Shown here in pieces: positions 24,635 to 36,290 of a stretch of 64,000 nucleotides of DNA. The stretch's first letter is position 1. Each line of letters opens with the position of its first letter. The stretch comes from Sycobia sp. Sy_11 (lineage: Eukaryota > Arthropoda > Insecta > Hymenoptera > Epichrysomallidae): assembly GCA_018907035.1 (NCBI GenBank), contig JACCIC010000036.1, positions 947,001 through 1,011,000 of the forward strand, in the 5' to 3' direction. Position numbers and translations under genes: made by a program. The notes under the pieces were generated by a model, which made no database searches, was not told the DNA's origin, and saw only the letters and a program-made list of their open reading frames with translations.

Positions 24635-25478
24635 TCAATATTTTAAATGTCTATAGGAAGAGTTTTTAAGACAGCGTTTGTAGACTCCATTTGATGTTTT
24701 TACTGATGCCACGCGCACGATGTTATCACGATGTTATGATGGGCGGCAGATTTTTCTTCCATTACGCTGACTAATGTTCCAATTTGTATTTTTTTTTTTA
24801 CATCCTCAATATGCCACTTGCTTCTGGTGCATAGTTCGTTTAAATATTCTCTGTGCCAGCGTTTCCAAAAGTGTTGCTTAACTTGTTGAATACGTTGCCA
24901 CATTGATAATTTATTTATCGGCAAGTTTTCTATGTCATATTCTAAAATATTTTGTGGGTTTTCTCCTATTAGGAAGTGAGATGGGGTGAGGGCAATAAGA
25001 TCGTTAGGATCATTTGAGATTGGTGTTAAAGGACGGGAGTTTAAAATCGACTCTATTTCAATCAGGCATGTATTGAACTGCTCGTATGTGAACGATGCAT
25101 CACCTATTGTACAATAAAGATAAGTTTTGAACGATTTTACTGCTGCTTCCCAAAGACCTCCGAAATGTGGAGATCGAGTTGGCGTAAAGTGCCATTCGAT
25201 TCCATCGTTTGCAAGCTGTTTAGATATCATATTTTGGTTTCTATCAGATAATAGAAATGATCTAATCTTTAAGATTTCGTTTTTACCCCCTATGAAATTC
25301 CTCGCGCTGTCCGTGTATATATATTTTTTGGTTTGCCTCGTCTAGCAACGAATCTTTTTATAGCTTCTAAGCAAGTTTCTGTCGTCAAGACGGTGACTAG
25401 TTCTAAGTGCACAGCCTTGGCCGCAAAACAGACAAAGACAGAAACTTAGGCTTTAGTTTTAATTTTGATTCGGAATTT
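24635..25478 (-). pseudogene. BEL/Pao integrase core and C-terminal domain
   Basis: The frame runs from about 25478 (KIKTKAYVSVFVCF-like, with one stop) through AKAVHLELVTVLTTETCLEA, IYTDSARNF and PHFGGLWEAAVKSFK to the C-terminal region with SMWQRIQQVKQHFWKRWHREY, ending with a stop at 24635-24637 after a frameshift near 24710. The zinc-binding N-terminal part and the first catalytic Asp should lie upstream, where the R1-like insertion has replaced them. Confidence 0.88.
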
Positions 25479-27420
25479 TCTTTCTTTGAGGAGAAACGGG
25501 GAAACGTTCAAAGGTGAACCCCGATTTGCCTTCTTCATACAGGCCTCTCTGCCTACTAAATACGGCAGGGAAGCTGTTGGAGCTACTACTGAGACCAAGA
25601 CTGTCACAGGCAATTAAAAACGCCGGAGACCTATCCGAACAACAACACGAATTTATAAAAGGACGATCGACAATCGGAGCTATAGGTGACGTGACGAACA
25701 TCTTTCACGTGGCGAATAGGGGCTGTCATGCAAACAGACCACTGGTTCTGTTGGTGATCCTGGACGTTCGTAACGCCTTTAACTCTGCAAAATGGACAGA
25801 GATACTGGGGGCGTTGGAGTTGACTTTCAAGGTTGACTCCTACCTCCTTCGTATCATACGGGACTACTTACGAGACCGAGGACTGACGTATGATACTTTG
25901 GATGGAAAAAAATGGAAACGCGTAACAGCGGGGGTGGCGCAGGGTTCCATTTTAGGCCCCGACTTCTGGAACGTACAATACGACGGTTTGTTGAGACTAG
26001 ACATGCCCTCCGATGCGCGTCTCATTGCCAATGCAGACGATGTGGCAGCCGTGAAAGTCGCACGCGACTATCACTTGATTCAGTTAAAGCTCAATCAGGT
26101 CATGAGACGCGTGAACGAATGGATGACAGACCACGGACTGCAGCTCGCGCTGCAAAAGACTGAGTTGTTGCTGCTGACTCGCAGACGTATACAGACAGTG
26201 GTTCCGATGACGTTAGGGACGGAAAGACTGGAAACCAGGAGTGAAGTCAAGTATCTTGGCGTTACCTTGGATACGAAGCTGAGCTTCTGGCCCACTTACG
26301 AAACGCGGCGACAAAGGCAGCAGAAAAGACCAAGGCTCTAAGTAGACTGATGGCCAATACGAACGGACCGAAACAGAACGTTCGCAGACTGCTGATGAGC
26401 GTTACCCACTCGATTTTGCTTTACGGGGCGGAGGTTTGGGCCAACGCGATGAATATCAGGAAACGCGCGAACGCCATGAAAAGCGTACAAAGGGTGGGCG
26501 CGTTAAGAATCGCGTGCGCCTATCGTACCGTGTCTGAGAGCGCCGTTTTCGTGATTGCTGAGGTTATTCCCATCGATCTGCTCGCGGCCGAACGGAAGCG
26601 AATTTACGAGCGGAGCTCGAACGTTGGAAGGGAAGACGCTGTGACTGAAGAACGGACGAAGGCCATCGAGACATGGCAGAGACGGTGGAGGACGGACGAA
26701 AGAGGACGGTGGACGAAAAGACTAATACCCGAAATCGGTCCGTGGAAAGAGAGGAAATACGGAGAGGTGGACTTCTACCTTACCCAATTTCTGTCCGGAC
26801 ACGGATACTTCCGTAAGTATCTCTGCAAGATGAAGAGGGTCGCCTCTTCAGAATGCAAGTACTGCGGATGGGCTTGGGACGATGCGGAGCACACATTTTT
26901 TGTGTGCGAACATTGGACTGAGCCACGACTAGAGTTACAGACATGGACAGGAGCGATCACGCCAGAAAACGTGACGAAAATTATGATGACGGACGCGGAC
27001 AGCTGGCGGTTGATCGCAAAATACGTTATGAATGTGCTTCAGAACAAAAGAGCAGATGGATGCCTGGACGACTGAAAGTCTATGAAGAGAGAATGTAATA
27101 TCGAGTATGCATGAGAATCTGGAATGAAAGATATAAACGTGAAATGACCACGCAAGGACTGCCGCCCAGGCTGAAGTAATATGTATAACAGTTCCGGGCT
27201 GGTGTCGGTGCAACACGGAGATATGTGTTTAGTGCGTAGTGCCATGGGTTTTCTGTCGAGTCGCACATACTCCGGTGGTCGTTTTTCAGGACCATTCTTG
27301 CTGAACGACCATCGGAGATGCATAAACAGCATTCACAGACTCCGTAAAAAAAAAAAAAAATAAATAAAAAATTTTAAAAAAATATTAATAATAATAATAA
27401 TAATAATAATAATTTTAAAT
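25475..27420 (+). mobile_element. R1-like non-LTR retrotransposon, 5'-truncated, inside BEL/Pao
   Basis: It contains the RT and C-terminal part of ORF2, a 3' untranslated region (27076-27346), a poly(A) stretch (27347-27361) and an AAT microsatellite (27386-27412). It lies in the opposite direction to the host BEL element. The endonuclease and ORF1 are absent, as is usual for 5'-truncated insertions. Confidence 0.88.
25514..27075 (+). pseudogene. R1-like ORF2 C-terminal part (RT and CCHC domain), frameshifted
   Basis: The first frame (25514-26341) has SSYRPLCLLNTAGKLL, FIKGRSTIGAI, VILDVRNAFNSAKW and ANADDVAAV, the last being the RT catalytic motif with Tyr changed to Asn. A frame break at 26341-26350 separates it from the second frame (26350-27075), which has SILLYGAEVWANAM and the zinc motif CKYCGWAWDDAEHTFFVC (C-x2-C-x8-H-x4-C) typical of R1-clade ORF2. 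The protein ends with a TGA at 27073-27075. Confidence 0.9.
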
Positions 27421-27423
27421 CTA

Positions 27424-29792
27424 AAAATGGATCTAAGCATCTTATTCTACTATTGGACTGAACCGATGCATTTTCTTTTAATGATTCTATTTCTTGTGCA
27501 AAATAATTTTTTTGTATGATTTGTATAATGCGATGATGCGCATCTTGTATTTCTTGAGGCGTATAACTTCCAGTCAGTTTTTCTTTTAAGCCTTTGCTTT
27601 TTTATCTGACGCAAACACAACGCAACAAATCGTTTTAACGAGGATATGTGTAAGAATATTTCTAAAATCTCATTCACATGTTGCTCGTTTTTATTTTTAG
27701 TTATAGATAGCGCGGTTTTTGCATGCTTCTCCGGTATACTTCTGTTTGATAAGCTTTGATTTTTCCATTCGCTTTCGCCTTTTATTAACCACGCAGGTCC
27801 ATGAAACCATAATTGGTTATTAATGAATTCAGCTGGATTTTGACCACACGATATGTAGTCGGCGGGATTTTTCGCACTACTTACATGAAACCACTCTGTA
27901 TTTTTAGTTAATGATTGAATATCAGCAACTCTATTAGCTATGAACGTTTTCAAAAGATGGGGTGACATTTTTATCCAGTATAGCACTATGGTAGAGTCTG
28001 ACCACAAACAGATCTTTGTATAACTTAGTTTCAAAGCTTCTACGACGCGATTGATAAGAGTCGAGAGCAAATGTGCAGCGCACAACTCTAGTCATGGTAA
28101 TGATATTGATTTTAGTGGAGCTACGCGAGATTTGGAATGAATTAAGTTCACTTCACAATGTTTATATTTGTCTAAACTTCTCAGATACACGCACGCGCCG
28201 TAAGCTCGCTCGCTTGCGTCACAAAACCCTTGCAACTGATACGATTGAGCTTAATCTAACGTTATCTGTCTAGGTATTTGTAATTTGTTTAATATGTTTA
28301 ATTGCTCATTAAATTCGATCAAGTATCGACTCATCCCTATTAAGATTAATTTTCCACAGTTCTTGCATTATTAATTTATTAACAATAATTATAGGACCTA
28401 AGATTCCCAGCGGATCAAATAATTGCGCTATGTTTGATAGTACTGTTCGCTTTGTAAGACGCTTTTCATTAGGAAAGGACTTTATTGTATACGTTATATT
28501 ACCACGAATCGAATCCCAATGAACACCTAAAATCTTTTTATCCGCTCCGTCTAAGCTTAGTGTCGTAGAATTAGTTTGTTCACGATTATCTTGTAATACG
28601 TGCGTACTGTTTGAAGCCCATTTATGTAATCGGAATCCTGCCGTATCTAATAATGTGGTCAATTGATCTTTTAATATTAATACCTCGTCAACTATATTAA
28701 CGCCGACAAGTAAGTCATCGACATAAAAACTGTTCTTTAAGACTTCAGTAGCCAACGGATAATTATCACCCTCATCTTGAGCGAGCTGTTGTAATGTGCG
28801 AGATGCAAGAAAAGGCGCGCAAGCTGTACCTTGAGTCACGGTTGTCAATTCGAAAATCCGAAGGGGCTGATCATCATTTTCTCTCCTTTTATTTTTTGAT
28901 ATTTCGCATCCGAATGGTCAACTTTAATCTGTCTGTACATTTTTTGCAGTTCGGCTGCGAGAACCACGTTTTTAAGTCGAAAAGGCATGATAATGAATGT
29001 TAGTTCATCTTGAATAGTCGGTCCAGTTAACAGACCGTCATTTAGCGATACATTTGTCGAACTCTTTGTGGATGGGTCAAAGACTACGCGAAGGTTTGTT
29101 GTTGCATTGCCTTCTTTTACGACAGCGTGATGCGGTATATAATAACCTTCGTTTAAAGCATTTGTCCCTGTAATCTCTTGCATATGCCCTAATGAATGGT
29201 AATCCTTAATAAATTCTACATAATCCTGTTTTAAAATTTTGTTTTTCATTAATTTGCGCTTTAATGCATAAAAACGTTTACATGCTATGTCATATGATTG
29301 ACCGATTTCACTTTTTCTTTCATTAAAAGGAAGCTTCACAATAAATCTACCATCCACGTCGCGCTTGACTGTTCTCGAATATGTTTCTTCGTATAATTTT
29401 TCTTCACTAGATAAATGTTTTTTCACGGGAACTTCCTCTAGTTCCCAGAAACACGAAACTTGAATATCCAATGTGCTAATCGGATTACACGTTTTAACTA
29501 CCGCGGTATTGAAAGGTGTTGCTAATTCGCCAGTAACAATCCATCCGAACAATGTTTTCTGCAAGATTATATTTGCATCATTGCTTAATTTTATATGCCC
29601 GGTGCAAAGCAGTTTGTAAAATAAGGATGTACCTATTAGCGCATCGATTTCGGCTGGCTTGTGAAATTCCGGATCTGCGAGCGTTACATTGCCAGGAATT
29701 GAAATTAAATTTTTATTTATATATTTAGAAGGTAGCATATTTGTTATTACAAGTAATGCTACAAATTCTAATTCCGATTGATATGCATTCAT
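27424..29792 (-). pseudogene. BEL/Pao reverse transcriptase and RNase H
   Basis: Frame 28845-29792 starts in the protease-RT linker (ALIGTSLFYKLL, TLFGWIVTG) and reaches RT motif A, read here as AAELQKMYRQIKV with Asp changed to Glu. Frame 28309-28848 has TQGTACAPFLASRTL and the catalytic FYVDDLLVG. The RNase H part (27450-28085) has CLWSDSTIVLYWIK and SAKNPADYISCG. The frame ends LDPFLD at 27424, where the inserted element starts. At least three frame breaks are present. Confidence 0.9.
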
Positions 29793-31353
29793 ACGGGAGC
29801 AAATTTTTGTTTTAACGCTGTAAGCCGAACGCGGGTAATCTGTCCTATACCTGCAAATGGTTGATCAACTTTTCTTTTCGGTAAGTTTAGCTTTTCCGTG
29901 AGTCTTTCTGTAATGAAATGGGATTGTGAGCATCCATCTAGCAACACTCTACACTCATGCTCACGATTGAATCGATCTAATATTTTTACACGTGCCGTTC
30001 TTAATAAAACTTCCGAATCATGTAAAACTACATATGTTAACCTTGGTGTTTCTGTAACACGAACATTTTCCGAACTATCTTTTTCTGCAGCTGGTGCGAC
30101 ATACGAATTGGAAAGATGTAATAAAGTGTTATGTTTTTTATAACATGTTTTACATACAGCAGACAAGCAGTTACTTGTAATATGATTTTTTCTCAGACAA
30201 TTTATGCACAATCGTTTGTCCTTAGCAGCATCATATCTATTTTGAGGAGATAATCGCAAAAACTTTTCGCATTGAAATATGTAATCATCGCTATTACAAA
30301 ATGTGCATTCGATTTTTTTTGTACTCACAAACGCTTGATTACGCTGAACAGATAATTGATTATGTCGATGACTACTCTTTGTATTATTTTGTTTGTTCGT
30401 CAATGTTGCAATTGCTTCCGACTCGTCTCCACGACCGCGTTTAATTAAAAAGTTTAGTAGATCAAAAAAGGTTGGCAAATCAGAGTCTTCAAGAGTACGC
30501 TGCCAGGCTCTTCGCGTATTTTTATCAAGCTTTTGTGTTACAATATACACTAAAATAGAATTCCACATTTCAATCGGCTCCTTGCACGCCTTTAAAGCTT
30601 GGTAGTGCATCATTGCCTTTTCTTGCAAATTTCTAATATTTGCAGGGGAATATTTTAAGATTTCAGGTAATTTTAAAAGTGATTTTATATGAGCATAAAC
30701 TATTTGCCACGGCCTATCACATTTCGTTTTTATTAAACTCCAAGCGACATTATAATTTTTCTCTGACGCGCTCAATGGTTCTAGAAGTGTAACTAAATTT
30801 CCACGTACGGTATTCTTTAAGAGGTAAAATTTTTGCACCGCGGGTATATTAGTATTCGAATTAACTACCGATTTAAATGTGTCATGAAAACTGATCCATT
30901 CTAATGGATTGCCGTCGAACGGACGAATTTCAATTTTCGGTAATAAACTATAGCTTTCTTGAAATGTCACTTCTGTTACTGTTAAATCATTGCTGCTATT
31001 CACGATTGCATTTGACTGATTACTGACTATTTTTTTATTTAATTTTCGAAATTGTTTGCTTATAAAACTCGCAGCCTTGTAGTACGATTCATCAAACTGA
31101 TCCTTTTCACTTTCTTGAGCAATAATTATTTCTTGAGCAATAATTGCTGAGCCGATTGTTTAATTAATAATTGATTGATCTGCATTTGCACCTTTTCGAA
31201 TGCAGCATGAGGTTCTTCTAATTTAGACCTACGATTTTCTAAACTATCCCCATCGACATTTTCAGTTTTTTCGAAATAATTGATGATACGCGTCACATTT
31301 CCCTTAATATACGAACTATTATGTACTAATGCTTTGTACTGTGCTTCACACAT
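29789..31353 (-). pseudogene. BEL/Pao Gag and protease
   Basis: The first 75 codons (31126-31353) form a helical Gag N-terminus ended by a stop. After it the main frame (29789-31003) has LPKIEIRPFDGNPLEWISF, the typical BEL Gag core, then CTFCNSDDYIFQC and CINCLRKNHITSNC zinc knuckles. The peptidase follows with LLDGCSQSHFI. Family members usually read DSGSQ at that point, so the catalytic triad appears altered. Confidence 0.9.
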
Positions 31354-31874
31354 TTTAATAATTTTTGTTAGAAATTTAGTGATTTGATTATCTGAGTTAA
31401 TTAATTATTGCGATTTAAACTTTCAAATCTAGCCGTGATTATTAGAGTCGATTTTTAGAATAGGAAGAAAAAGTGTTAAGAGTAGATAGGGTTATAAGGA
31501 GATTATCCACTTACATATGAATATGAATGTGTTGATGCTTGTGTTGATGCGATGTACCGAAGGAAATACTTGTAGAATCCTTTTCTTCACCTTCTCCAAA
31601 ATTCCTTGCTGTTATTTGCTGGACTTCTTCTGAATAAATTGTATTCGTATTTGTTAAATGCTCCGTAATCTGATTTGCTCGTCAGAGCTTGTATCTCTAC
31701 AGATGTACTCGGTTTTGTTGATATGGTGACCCGTCCGATGATGCGGCTGCTAAGTCAACCAATGCACAATGCAGGCCTTGAATTTGTATGTATGTAGAAC
31801 GCAGACCTTTGACATGGATAAATTATTATGCACTTCAATTGTTTACACTAATGAGTGTGTCACTTGGTTTAACT
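31354..31874 (-). other. BEL/Pao leader
   Basis: This stretch lies between the primer-binding site and the Gag start on the minus strand. No frame is recognised. It is expected to hold the packaging signal of the element. Confidence 0.55.
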
Positions 31875-31893
31875 CTCCGGCTCGAAGGACCAA
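31875..31893 (-). promoter_or_regulatory. Primer-binding site of BEL/Pao element
   Basis: On the element strand TTGGTCCTTCGAGCCGGAG starts right after the LTR end CGAAACA. I recall this sequence as a common BEL/Pao primer-binding site. Its place next to the LTR supports the call. Confidence 0.8.
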
Positions 31894-32614
31894 TGTTTCG
31901 GGCGTGAGAGAACACTATGATTTTTTTTAATAAACAAACGAAAGAACACTTTCTTACATCGCTCATACTAATCTTGAACCTTAATCGCGATTTGTATTAT
32001 TAACGATGATGGGTAAAATGAATAATTAAAACACAAGTTTGTTAAAACAACAACTATTTAATTGTCGCGCAGAAGATATTATATAAATTACAAAACGAAA
32101 CAAAACCGACTTTGATATTTTTGTATATCAATGTTTCACTGACAAGAGTAGTTTCTTGAGTGCCAAGTTGCATTATTTTTGTTAACAGAATGATTTTGTA
32201 TTTCTTATTGGTGGGAGAAATAACGGATTTAGTTAGGCGACATACACCATTGGTCAAAAGAATTTAATATAAGAATGTTAAATGGCACGAGAAAAGGAAA
32301 GGGGAGGGGTTCGACAGGTAGTTGCATGGAACGCATTATCGCGTGTACAGGTACAGATATGCATGTCTATACCTGATAGGTCTTACATATTGACCGCACA
32401 TAAATTTCCCGGGGTTTCCCCAACATTTGTCTACACAAATACATTACTTTAATTGCTGGCATTAACTGGATTATAATAGTACATGAAAAATGCAATATAC
32501 ATACAGCTAACTTATAATACATCTAAATTTGTCTACATAGTATTTTAAGTATATTGCTTTAAAATACTTTTCAATAATATTTGATTTGAAATATAAGGTG
32601 TTTGGTTACAAACA
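31894..32614 (-). repeat. 5' LTR of BEL/Pao element (721 bp, complete)
   Basis: On the plus strand it runs from TGTTTCGGGCG to GGTTACAAACA, with TG...CA ends. It matches the 3' LTR over 622 bases. The right flank (GACATAGGCTATG) is dispersed repeat D, so the element landed in an older repeat. Confidence 0.9.
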
Positions 32615-32745
32615 GACATAGGCTATGTTTTTTATTGAAAATCATTCTACTTTCATCAATAAATTAAGTTAATGGTTTTAACAATCAGTTCCACCAGTGG
32701 CGACTAGATGACTGTTTTAGTTTGAACAAAAGTAATGATTGCAAT
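32615..32745 (+). repeat. Dispersed repeat D, copy 1 (target of the BEL insertion)
   Basis: It matches 62990-63105, sharing GGCTATGTTTTTTATTGAAA, TTTCATCAATAAATTAA and CACTAGATG-like blocks. The copy starts exactly at the BEL LTR end. Confidence 0.7.
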
Positions 32746-32955
32746 ATCTATATATTACGACGAGAGTCACAAGGCGCCCGCGCCGACTTTAAAAAACGTT
32801 AAGGCGCTCGCGCTCGTGTGCGCCGTCGCGCCTTGTGCTGTCCCCTTCCCCTTACCTCCCAGCTCCACAAGCCACACATAGCCGTCTGCTGATGAGAGGG
32901 GGAGGTTAGGTTCTAACCTATGCCACTTCACGGACGGAGTACCGAGATGTACTCA
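32746..32955. other. GC-richer unassigned block
   Basis: A short CpG-containing block (GGCGCTCGCGCTCG, CGCCGTCGCGCC) contrasts with the AT-rich surroundings. No frame or element is recognised. Confidence 0.4.
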
Positions 32956-32959
32956 CGCA

Positions 32960-33550
32960 ATAAAAACATTGAGATAATAAATAACAAAGTGAGTGTAAAG
33001 ATAACACTGTAAATAAGAGTGAAGTAAAGATAAAAATATGAATAATGATAAAATAAAGAGAATAATGATAAATTTAAGAAAAATAATGAATGAAACAGGA
33101 CAAAGTATATGTAAACATTGATATAATAAATAAGAGAGGGAAGTAAAGTTGATAATAAATAGGAAAATCAATGTAAAGGTAAATAATAAATAATAAAGGA
33201 CGAAAATGAATAATGATAAATTAGAGAGGATAATGTTAATAATGAATGATAATAAAATAAGGATAAATTAGTGAATGAAAAAGGCAAATTGAATTAAAGT
33301 TAAGATAATAAATAAGAGATTGAAGTAAAGATAAATATAAATAGTAAAGGTAAAAATATGAATAGTGATAATAATGAATAATGATTAAATAAAAATAAAC
33401 TTGTGAATGAAAAAGACAAAGTCAAGTAAAGTTAAGATAATAAATAAGAAAGTGAAGTAAAGGTAAAATTTGAATAATGATAAATCTAAGATATAATAAG
33501 GAATGAGAAATACAAAGTGAAGAAAAATACATAATACAGTATAAGTGAAA
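32960..33550 (+). repeat. Purine-rich degenerate minisatellite
   Basis: The plus strand is almost pyrimidine-poor here. Blocks such as GATAATAAATAAGAGA, GAAGTAAAGATAA, ATGAATAATGATAA and GAATGAAAAAGACAAA recur in that order about four times at uneven spacing of about 130-185 bp. No coding potential is seen. Confidence 0.65.
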
Positions 33551-34059
33551 TAACAATAACAAAAAAATTATAATAAATTCTGCTAAAAGGATAAAGAATC
33601 CGGTAAACGAACGTTAAGGGAATTATCTAATTAATAATCAATAAGAAATTAAAGAGAGAAAAGAAGGCCAATACAATTATCATCCAGTCAGTGGTTAAAG
33701 AAAAATTTTTAAAAAATTTTATTTGTATAAGTTTATGTATTAAATAATTGAAAAAAAAAAGAATAAGGGTTAAATTAGTAATAGGATAGTATGTAAGACA
33801 TTCTCTGATTTTGTGAATCAAGCAATTTAGTATGTAAGTTAGTAGGTAAATTAAAGAGACTAGGTGCATAATAATTATGGTAGAAAAAATATACAAAATT
33901 TACAAATTATAAAGACTTTAAACATTATAGAAAATTCTTCACATTAAAAATTGTAATCTCGTCTAGTTCAAAACAAAAATTGTAAATTTAAACTAAATAT
34001 AAGTGAAATAGATAAAGTAATAAAAAAACGATAAAATCGAGGAGCAGAGAGAGGGATCA
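33551..34059. other. AT-rich non-coding stretch
   Basis: Nothing recognisable is seen between the minisatellite and the TATA-containing segment. Confidence 0.45.
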
Positions 34060-34631
34060 TGGACTTTTTCGGGTATATAAAGCCCCGATTTTTCCATCAA
34101 AATCACGCAGTCAAGAAGCAGTCAACACGCAGTCAGTCAGTACGCAGTCACGGTCCAGGTCCATCTCTCTGTCTCTCTCTCACCTTGTCAGTAAGTAAAA
34201 ATAAAATAAATATTCAATATAAAAAATCTCACATTTGTCTTTTCTCTCTCTCTCTCTCTCTCTCTTGTACTACATACATCTCCTCGATCCGGGGAAGTGA
34301 CTGATCCTCTCGTGAGGTAGGATCGTACATGCCCCTCGTTTTTTATTATATAAGTTAGGGAACTAGGCCAGTAGGCCGAGGGAGATACTTATTCCTTTCA
34401 AGAAACGAAGGAAATAAGTATCCAAAAGAACCCTTGGACTCTAGCCCAGGTAAACCAGATTAGGTATCATCCTTCATCTACTTTCGAGCGTTTGATGTTC
34501 CGAGCTAGTGGAGGAAACTCCAGGCTCGAATATAACCAAGTGAATATCGAAGCCGCCTACGTATATGAACAATATACGTATGCGCTTCTTATAAAGTTAT
34601 TGTACGGAAGGGCATGTGTGCCTGGACGTCA
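34060..34631 (+). promoter_or_regulatory. Possible promoter or LTR fragment with TATA box
   Basis: GGTATATAAAGCCCCG (about 34073) is a strong TATA box. Roughly 35-90 bases downstream there are several CAGTC/AGTCAG blocks, then a TC microsatellite (34242-34265). Initiator-like AGTCAG repeats behind a TATA box resemble Gypsy-type LTRs, but no LTR ends were found. It could also be a cellular promoter that has lost its gene. Confidence 0.35.
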
Positions 34632-34844
34632 CAATATCAATATATATTTATATCAATAGTAATACATATCAATATAGAAATAACTTAAAAGTATAATGAC
34701 AGTCAGACTGTCCTTGTTTAAATTCACATCCATAGACTAATCTGAAATGAAAATATATTAGCTGAAAAAAATTGTTTATTATTAAAAATTCTTTAAAGTG
34801 CAATTTGTCCCCACCACCTTTACCCAATTGAACATCAGCTGAGG

Positions 34845-34900
34845 TTGTTCAACGTTTTGAGCTCACTACGGCTCCTCATCAGGGACTAAACTAAACCTTA
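34845..34900 (-). ncRNA. Hammerhead-ribozyme-like motif in Penelope 3' region, decayed
   Basis: On the minus strand CCTGATGAGGAGCC is followed by GAGCTCAAAACGTTG. CTGATGAG, a stem of GAGC with GCTC, and AAAAC in place of the conserved GAAAC resemble a hammerhead core with G12 changed to A. The same change is present in the plus copy near 45798. Hammerheads are known in Penelope-like elements. Confidence 0.45.
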
Positions 34901-35155
34901 TATTAATATTATAATCTATGTATACCTCTATCTCCACTAAACTAAAAAGTTTTAGTAATTTAAATATACAATCTCCCTTCTACACAAAATGTTCAAAACC
35001 AATTAATTGAATAAATAATAATAAATGTTATCTAATTTACTTGACTTTAATATTAAATTTACATTATTTCGATTTTTTGAAATGTGAATACTTTCAAGAC
35101 TCTCCCTTATGTACTTATTACTAATAACATGTTCCAAAATATCCACATTCATCGG

Positions 35156-35514
35156 TCCTTCTTAGGGCCGTCTTGTACGTAGGGGACGAGGTAAGCCACC
35201 CACTCCCCCCTCTTTCTCCCCACCTGCGGATGGTATTCCACCTCGTAAACCCTTCTCAGAGCCGTCCTGTTCGTAGGGGACAAGGCTAACCACCTACTCC
35301 CCCTCCTTCCCCCCTCGTTCTCGCGGCCAAAGGCAGCCTTTGTTTCTGATCCAGAATTCCGGGTCAGACAGACGCCGTCCGCGATGTGGACTCCGGGTAG
35401 GGCACCCTTCCGAAAGGAGTTACAGTCATGGTGCCCAGTAGCTCCAATTAGGAGTCGTGCCCAAGGCCTCTGGGGTCCTACTGGCGCGTCGGGACAGAGC
35501 AAGTCCTCCATTCC
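35156..35514 (-). repeat. GC-rich fragment, possibly R1-like 3' end
   Basis: A roughly 93-base segment containing GTAGGGGAC and a CCACC(C/T)ACTCCCCC block occurs twice in tandem (near 35167 and 35263). A 126-codon frame on the minus strand covers it but has no known domain. The CG-rich style resembles 3' regions of R1-like elements. The call is tentative. Confidence 0.35.
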
Positions 35515-35944
35515 CTCCAGTCGGTTCACTGGACGAACCCCCTAATTTTGTTTTTTGCAAACCCTTTTATAGCGAAATAATCGGATATAATCACCCTCGC
35601 TCGTCTAACATCGAACGAGCCGCCGAGTTTATAATACACACATACACAATCATATACGTAGTTTTATTATAATTCTCCTTAAAAAATTAAATACGGCGGG
35701 CGGTTTCCTTCGAAACACTCGTTGTATATGATCGAAATGTGCGCATCGGTGTAGAACACGCGGGTTCCCCTACCACGCTTTTCGATGCTTGCGCGTGTCG
35801 CGCGGTGAGAAAGAACGGTATTGAGCATGCGGGCATATATTAGAGGGGGACAGCCGACGCAGGCCTAATACACTTGGCGCAGTTCTCTCTCGCCGGGCGA
35901 GGTGCATTCCATCTCGCACACTTTCCTAGTGTTCCCAGCGGTAT

Positions 35945-35995
<51 letters not shown>

Positions 35996-36188
35996 ACTAG
36001 ATATAGTATGCTCTCCCTCTTTTCCAGTTTTGGCTATCGCGTCGACTACATTCTTCAGTAGCCGTCGCGACCTTTGCACGTTCTTAGTATATTTACCGCA
36101 TACGAAATTTAATTTCTTAAATTAATAAATAATTATTTGTGTATTTGATACGAAATTAATTTGTGCGGCCGTGTTTTTGGCCGTCGCA
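35515..36188 (-). repeat. Gypsy LTR fragment (outer half)
   Basis: It matches 8610-9523 and 38670-39581 from TCGGTTCACTGGACGAAC to GGCCGTCGCA. An expanded (GA)n run lies at 35950-35990. The inner half of the LTR is missing and replaced by the GC-rich fragment on its left. Confidence 0.85.
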
Positions 36189-36290
36189 TGTTCTTTCTTT
36201 TAGCCCGTATGTACTATTCATGCTTCATAAGCTATATTGATGTTCATATATTCTTTGTTTTAGGTATCTTTCCGTTTGTCCAATATACTA

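Larger units (their letters stand above)
23832..32614 (-). mobile_element. BEL/Pao retrotransposon split by an R1-like insertion
   Basis: Reading the minus strand: 5' LTR (31894-32614), primer-binding site (31875-31893), leader, gag, protease, RT, RNase H, [R1-like insertion about 25475-27420], integrase, 3' LTR (23832-24453). The large Gag-protease-RT-integrase layout and the Gag and peptidase patterns are those of BEL/Pao. Only a few frame breaks are present, so this copy is younger than the two Gypsy copies. The 3' LTR lacks its last 99 bases, lost at the junction with Gypsy copy 2. Confidence 0.92.

Noticed and set aside
32960..33550. Possible CRISPR-like array because of recurring blocks
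   Set aside because: Blocks are degenerate, unevenly spaced and purine-rich in an insect genome. This is a minisatellite.
35149..35529. A 126-codon frame on the minus strand that could be a gene
   Set aside because: Its lower half is a tandem duplication of GC-rich repeat sequence and the whole lies within nested elements. It was kept only as a tentative repeat fragment.
36189..36221. A purine-rich tract next to the Gypsy LTR fragment taken as its polypurine tract
   Set aside because: The sequence reads through as Penelope GIY-YIG downstream sequence on the minus strand, so it is target DNA and not element interior.
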